Origin: an uncultured Eggerthella sp.
Lineage (GTDB): Bacteria; Actinomycetota; Coriobacteriia; Coriobacteriales; Eggerthellaceae
Reading direction: 5' to 3'
Assembly: GCA_900542265.1 (NCBI GenBank)
Contig: UQML01000013.1
Location: forward strand, 1 to 46,891
Length of the DNA stretch: 46,891 nucleotides
The notes under the pieces are model-generated. The model made no database searches, had not been told where the DNA came from, and saw only the letters and a list, made by a program, of their open reading frames with translations. Each line of letters begins with the position of its first letter. Position 1 is the stretch's first letter. Made by a program: the position numbers and the translations under genes. Positions 43,828-46,891 of this stretch are shown piece by piece.

Positions 43828-45123
43828 CTACTCGCGCGACTCAGCAGCAAGTTTTGCTGCCGCCTCAGCGCGCGCTCGACAAAGATCAGCCCATTTGGGC
43901 ATCTTATCGAGCGTTCCTGCTAACTCTTCAAGCACCACAGGAATATCAATTCCTTGCGGACACATCTGTACGCACATTTCACATTGGATACAATCTTGTG
44001 CACGTTGTCCTTCAGGTACCGCATCCATTTGCATTGACACCGTAAAACTTGTATCAAATTGCAGGTCATTGTAGGCATTGAGCATCATAGGTATATCAAT
44101 CACTTGTGGACATGCATCCACGCAGTAGCGACAAGCCGTGCACGGCACACCACTTTTCAAGGATTCTGCTATTGTTAACAAAGCATCTTCTTCTGGTTTA
44201 GTAAGAGGCGATGCGGTTTGAAAAATCTGACAATTCTCCTCTACCTGAGCGAGATTAGACATGCCACTCAAGATGGTTTTCACGCTCTCAATGCCAAGTA
44301 GCCATCGGAATGCCCACTCAACAGCCGAGCAAGTTGCTGCCGTTTTATCTCCATCGTTTAAGCTATCAGCACCTGACTGCATAGTGTGCAGTTGTTGCAT
44401 TTGCGTATCACTCAAAGTAGCAAGCTTACCACCACGCAAGGGTTCCATAACGACAATAGGCATCCCAACATCTTCAAGAAGTTTCGTTTTTTCAGCTGCA
44501 TCCTGTAAGGTCCAATCAAGGTAATTCAGTTGAATCTGACAAAACTCCATGATGTTATTGTTTGCAAACAGCGCTGCTGTTTCGGGGTCATGCTGCTCAA
44601 GTTCAGCATATTTACGTGCACCGTATTCAATAAAGCGCTTCAAGGTTTCAGGACGTCCATGGCATGAAAAACCCAAATGGCGAATTCGTCCGTTCTTTTT
44701 CTGCTCAATAAAATAGTCCGCAATACCCCATCGCTCATCTAAATACACGTCAATTGAGGCCTCATAGATATTATGCAAAAGATAAAAATCAAAGTAATCA
44801 ACACCACATTTAACAAGTTGTTCTTCAAAAATAGGAGCAGGATCGTAAGCATCAGCAATCTGATGACCGGGATATTTAGTTGCAAGATAGAATTGATCGC
44901 GCGGATAACGTGCAAGAGATTTTCCAAGCACAATCTCTGACATCCCACCATGGTAAGGATAAGCTGTGTCAAAGTAGTTAACGCCTGCCGCAATAGCCGT
45001 GTCAACCATAGCGTCAACCGCCGCCTGATCAACATTTGATGCATCATTGTCTATAATTGGCAGACGCATTGCTCCAAAGCCAAGTCGCGCAATGGTATCG
45101 CCCAGAAAATCGTTTGTTAGCAT
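43828..45123 (-). CDS. aldo/keto reductase with C-terminal ferredoxin-like iron-sulfur domain
   Basis: This 431-residue protein starts at the ATG with AAGGAG 4 bases upstream. The AKR barrel contains RLGFGAMRLP, YFDTAYPYHGGMSE (catalytic Tyr), LATKYPG (Lys) and FYLLHNIYEAS (His). The C-terminal third carries two CxxCxxCxxxCP clusters, CTACRYCVDACP and CIQCEMCVQMCP, each predicted to hold a 4Fe-4S. This anaerobe-type AKR probably takes electrons from ferredoxin or a flavoprotein. The substrate is unknown. Confidence 0.92.
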   Translation of the reverse strand: MLTNDFLGDTIARLGFGAMRLPIIDNDASNVDQAAVDAMVDTAIAAGVNYFDTAYPYHGGMSEIVLGKSLARYPRDQFYLATKYPGHQIADAYDPAPIFEEQLVKCGVDYFDFYLLHNIYEASIDVYLDERWGIADYFIEQKKNGRIRHLGFSCHGRPETLKRFIEYGARKYAELEQHDPETAALFANNNIMEFCQIQLNYLDWTLQDAAEKTKLLEDVGMPIVVMEPLRGGKLATLSDTQMQQLHTMQSGADSLNDGDKTAATCSAVEWAFRWLLGIESVKTILSGMSNLAQVEENCQIFQTASPLTKPEEDALLTIAESLKSGVPCTACRYCVDACPQVIDIPMMLNAYNDLQFDTSFTVSMQMDAVPEGQRAQDCIQCEMCVQMCPQGIDIPVVLEELAGTLDKMPKWADLCRARAEAAAKLAAESRE

Positions 45124-45316
45124 ATATCTCCTTGATCTTCGTGTAATACGCCCCATAACGGGAATGGGCCGATTTTATAACACTGCGTTTTTATAGCACT
45201 GCATACTGAAAAGCCCTGAAGACATTGTAATATAAAAGACAAAGTGTTACTAATGTGCGATTCGCTTACAATAGTGTTATTTCATTACGCAACAAAACAA
45301 GCGAACAGAATCGATT

Positions 45317-45892
45317 ATGACCTACCAATCTTTTCCCTACCATATTGAAGAGATCCATCTTGAATCTAATAAAAAATTACTCTCAAAGATTGTCTCCTGT
45401 TGGCGGCAATCAGTAGAAGCGACACATGACTTTCTTACACTAACCGATATTGAGCACATCGCTCGCTATGTTCCAGATGCAATTAAGTCCGTTACTCATC
45501 TTGCTGTCTGCTTTAAAGACAGCAAGATGAGTAATGAGTGTGATTCTGGGAGACTTAGCAATAGTTTTCATACTAATTGCAATCAAACAAACAATGATGA
45601 ATCAAACGAATCAGACTACGTTGTAGGCTTTATTGGAATTGAAAAAGCAATGATTGAAATGCTTTTCATCAATCCCGTATTTCGCGGTCAAGACATCGGA
45701 ACTACCCTACTTGATTACGCTATCCAAAAATACAATCCAACATTTGTTGATGTTAATGAGCAAAACAAACAAGCAGTTGGTTTTTACGAACAGTACGGAT
45801 TTATCGTGACTGGGCGATCAGAAACCGATGCGATGGGTAACCCTTTTCCTATCCTCCATATGCAACTACGCAAAGATTCTCGCTCTAATTAA
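45317..45892 (+). CDS. GNAT-family N-acetyltransferase with an internal insert
   Basis: In this 191-residue protein, the acetyl-CoA site is FINPVFRGQDIGTTLLDYAI, followed by FVDVNEQNKQAVGFYEQYGF typical of GNATs. Between HLAVCF (about 75) and YVVGFIGIEK (about 110) sits a Ser/Asn-rich stretch of about 35 residues not usual for the family. Its DNA contains a 17-bp perfect inverted repeat (45492-45534). The insert should lie in a surface loop, so the enzyme may still work. Substrate unknown. Confidence 0.85.
   Translation: MTYQSFPYHIEEIHLESNKKLLSKIVSCWRQSVEATHDFLTLTDIEHIARYVPDAIKSVTHLAVCFKDSKMSNECDSGRLSNSFHTNCNQTNNDESNESDYVVGFIGIEKAMIEMLFINPVFRGQDIGTTLLDYAIQKYNPTFVDVNEQNKQAVGFYEQYGFIVTGRSETDAMGNPFPILHMQLRKDSRSN
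45492..45534 (+). repeat. perfect 17-bp inverted repeat inside GNAT gene
   Basis: TTACTCATCTTGCTGTC and GACAGCAAGATGAGTAA pair completely around a 9-base loop TGCTTTAAA. The left arm encodes the family-typical THLAV; the right arm falls in the unusual insert, so it is probably the secondary copy. Confidence 0.85.
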
Positions 45893-45967
45893 ACTACCCA
45901 TCAACCCGTCAATGGCTACCAGTAAATATGATGCATTTTTTTAGATAACACTCACCCTTTGCTTACA

Positions 45968-46516
45968 ATGAGTCTTGATGAGCTATGGCGCCTGTTTCCT
46001 CTTGCACTTGTTGAACCAAAAAGCGATTGGGTTCATTGGTACTCTGAGATGAAAACCATCCTCAAAGATCTCTTACATGATGTATCGGGTCTTCGCATAC
46101 ACCATATTGGCAGCACCGCCCTTACCAACATCAAAGCAAAAAACATTGTAGATATTTTGATTGAAGTCGATCCTTCCGAACCGCTTGATCAAATTGCCCG
46201 AATCCTAGAACAACATGGTTTTATCCGCATGGCAGCTGGACAATCGCGCATTTCACTTAATTATGGCTACACCCCGCAAGGTTATGCCGATAAGGTTTAT
46301 CATATCCACCTACGCTATCGCGGGGATAACGATGAGCTCTATTTCCGCGACTATCTTACTGACCATCCGGATATCGCGCGCCAATACGAAACACTCAAGA
46401 TAAACCTTTGCAAGCAGTGCGTGTTAGATCGTGATGCCTACACTGCAGGAAAAACTGCATTTATTCAAACATGGACTAAAGCGGGCAAGTCAGCATACAA
46501 AGGCCGCTATCAATAA
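45968..46516 (+). CDS. GrpB/UPF0157 family protein (nucleotidyltransferase-like fold)
   Basis: This 182-residue protein begins at ATG 45968 (in-frame TTG at 45959); no clear ribosome site is seen. The family core is LRIHHIGSTALTNIKAKNIV, DILIEVDPSEPL, HIHLRYRGDNDELYFRDYLT, with YETLKINLCKQ near the end. GrpB proteins have a nucleotidyltransferase-like fold with unclear function. Length fits the family. Confidence 0.92.
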   Translation: MSLDELWRLFPLALVEPKSDWVHWYSEMKTILKDLLHDVSGLRIHHIGSTALTNIKAKNIVDILIEVDPSEPLDQIARILEQHGFIRMAAGQSRISLNYGYTPQGYADKVYHIHLRYRGDNDELYFRDYLTDHPDIARQYETLKINLCKQCVLDRDAYTAGKTAFIQTWTKAGKSAYKGRYQ

Positions 46517-46632
46517 CTCGAGTTCTCAAAGCGTATTTTGACCAGTAATAGCATCGCTGGCATTACAGCGAAAGGTACGTCTTCATCATGCAACTTAACA
46601 CACATGTGAAGAATTTATCCATCTCTTTCATT

Positions 46633-46671
46633 TAGTCCAACTTTGGTCTATTATAGTCCAAAGTTGGACTA
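46633..46671 (+). promoter_or_regulatory. double-palindrome operator upstream of partial marR gene
   Basis: TAGTCCAACTTTGG and CCAAAGTTGGACTA are exact 14-base inverted arms around an 11-base centre that contains TATTATAG (a -10-like box). Each arm region is itself near-palindromic (AGTCCAA-AG-TTGGACT). It ends 19 bases before the start codon. Repression by the encoded MarR protein is inferred. Confidence 0.75.
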
Positions 46672-46690
46672 TTAGAGCAGGGAGTCTCTT

Positions 46691-46858
46691 ATGGATCTTA
46701 TGGATAACGAAACAATCTCAAATAAAGCTTCTAGCATAGCAACCGATGCTCAAACTATTAATCGTCTTTTTGAACAGATGAACGAGCTCTACAATGCGGT
46801 TGCTCGCAAACGCAATTTATCGAGCAATGCTTTCAGCATTCTTTATTCACTCTATGAA
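46691..46858 (+). CDS. MarR-family regulator, N-terminal part (cut by adapter)
   Basis: GGGAG lies 6 bases before ATG 46691. The 56 readable codons (TINRLFEQMNELYNAVARKR, NLSSNAFSILYSLYEL) match the N-terminal helix and first HTH helix of MarR/winged-helix regulators. From 46859 the frame continues into adapter, giving a false SLIHI tail. The remaining two thirds lie beyond this contig. The preceding palindrome supports a self-regulating repressor. Confidence 0.75.
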
Positions 46859-46891
46859 CTGTCTCTTATACACATCTGACGCTGCCGACGA
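46859..46891 (-). other. Nextera library adapter (not genomic)
   Basis: CTGTCTCTTATACACATCT (19-bp mosaic end) followed by GACGCTGCCGACGA, the complement of the Nextera read-1 adapter. Genomic sequence ends at 46858. Confidence 0.97.

Noticed and set aside
1..46891. tRNA, rRNA, CRISPR array or known riboswitch
   Set aside because: No T-loop-like GTTCRA context outside coding DNA, no regularly spaced repeats and no recognised aptamer were found on either strand by eye.

Overview
This window is a bacterial contig that ends in sequencing-library adapter at both ends: i7-side Nextera adapter at 1-48 and i5-side adapter at 46859-46891. It is probably a short-read draft or metagenome contig, and the outermost genes at both ends are cut artificially. 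Compact gene packing, strong Shine-Dalgarno sites and moderate base composition suggest Actinomycetota, possibly class Coriobacteriia. Gene families pointing that way are a one-polypeptide CydDC, a lectin-domain C1 peptidase, a hybrid histidine kinase paired with a solute-binding lipoprotein, a VOC-nitroreductase fusion and a coiled-coil MFS pump. This placement is an inference; no rRNA or other marker gene is present.

Region 1 (49-3557, visibly GC-richer) holds the start of a nickel/peptide-type ABC permease translationally coupled to a SAM methyltransferase, a defective IS3-family element and a WYL-domain regulator.

Region 2 (about 3.6-15 kb, AT-richer toward its right end) is an accessory island of poorly known genes. 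It contains a two-gene operon of membrane-active-looking proteins, one interrupted by a single in-frame amber codon; an R2K-like ATP-grasp gene and a relic copy of part of it; a J-domain/HIRAN/Sel1 operon; a SIMPL protein; a GIY-YIG protein; and several frameshifted or truncated genes. One frameshifted gene carries a perfect 34-bp hairpin. A short GAGTGTCCC motif recurs in the island's intergenic spaces.

Region 3 (15-28.7 kb) is mostly metabolic and surface functions: BrnQ, a rhodanese, a Fic AMPylase, a MarR regulator with a clear operator driving a 14-TM MFS pump, an SLC13-type transporter pseudogene and a large secreted C1 cysteine peptidase. Remnants of a sialate O-acetylesterase and an alpha/beta hydrolase lie among them.

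Region 4 (28.9-46.9 kb) has a hybrid histidine kinase with its own solute-binding lipoprotein, a glyoxalase-nitroreductase fusion, an ADP-ribosylglycohydrolase and a DUF454-cydDC-ygbA operon (redox and probably nitrosative stress). It continues with a CoA-disulfide-reductase-like protein with a rhodanese tail, a GH5 glycosidase pseudogene, an SDR, a ferredoxin-type aldo/keto reductase, a GNAT, GrpB and the start of a second MarR gene with a striking palindromic operator.

About ten genes are broken by deletion, frameshift or stop while their neighbours are intact, which suggests active gene decay. The best candidates for something new are the WYL-linked two-protein membrane operon (2577-6258) and the J-domain/HIRAN/Sel1 cassette (9531-11582).
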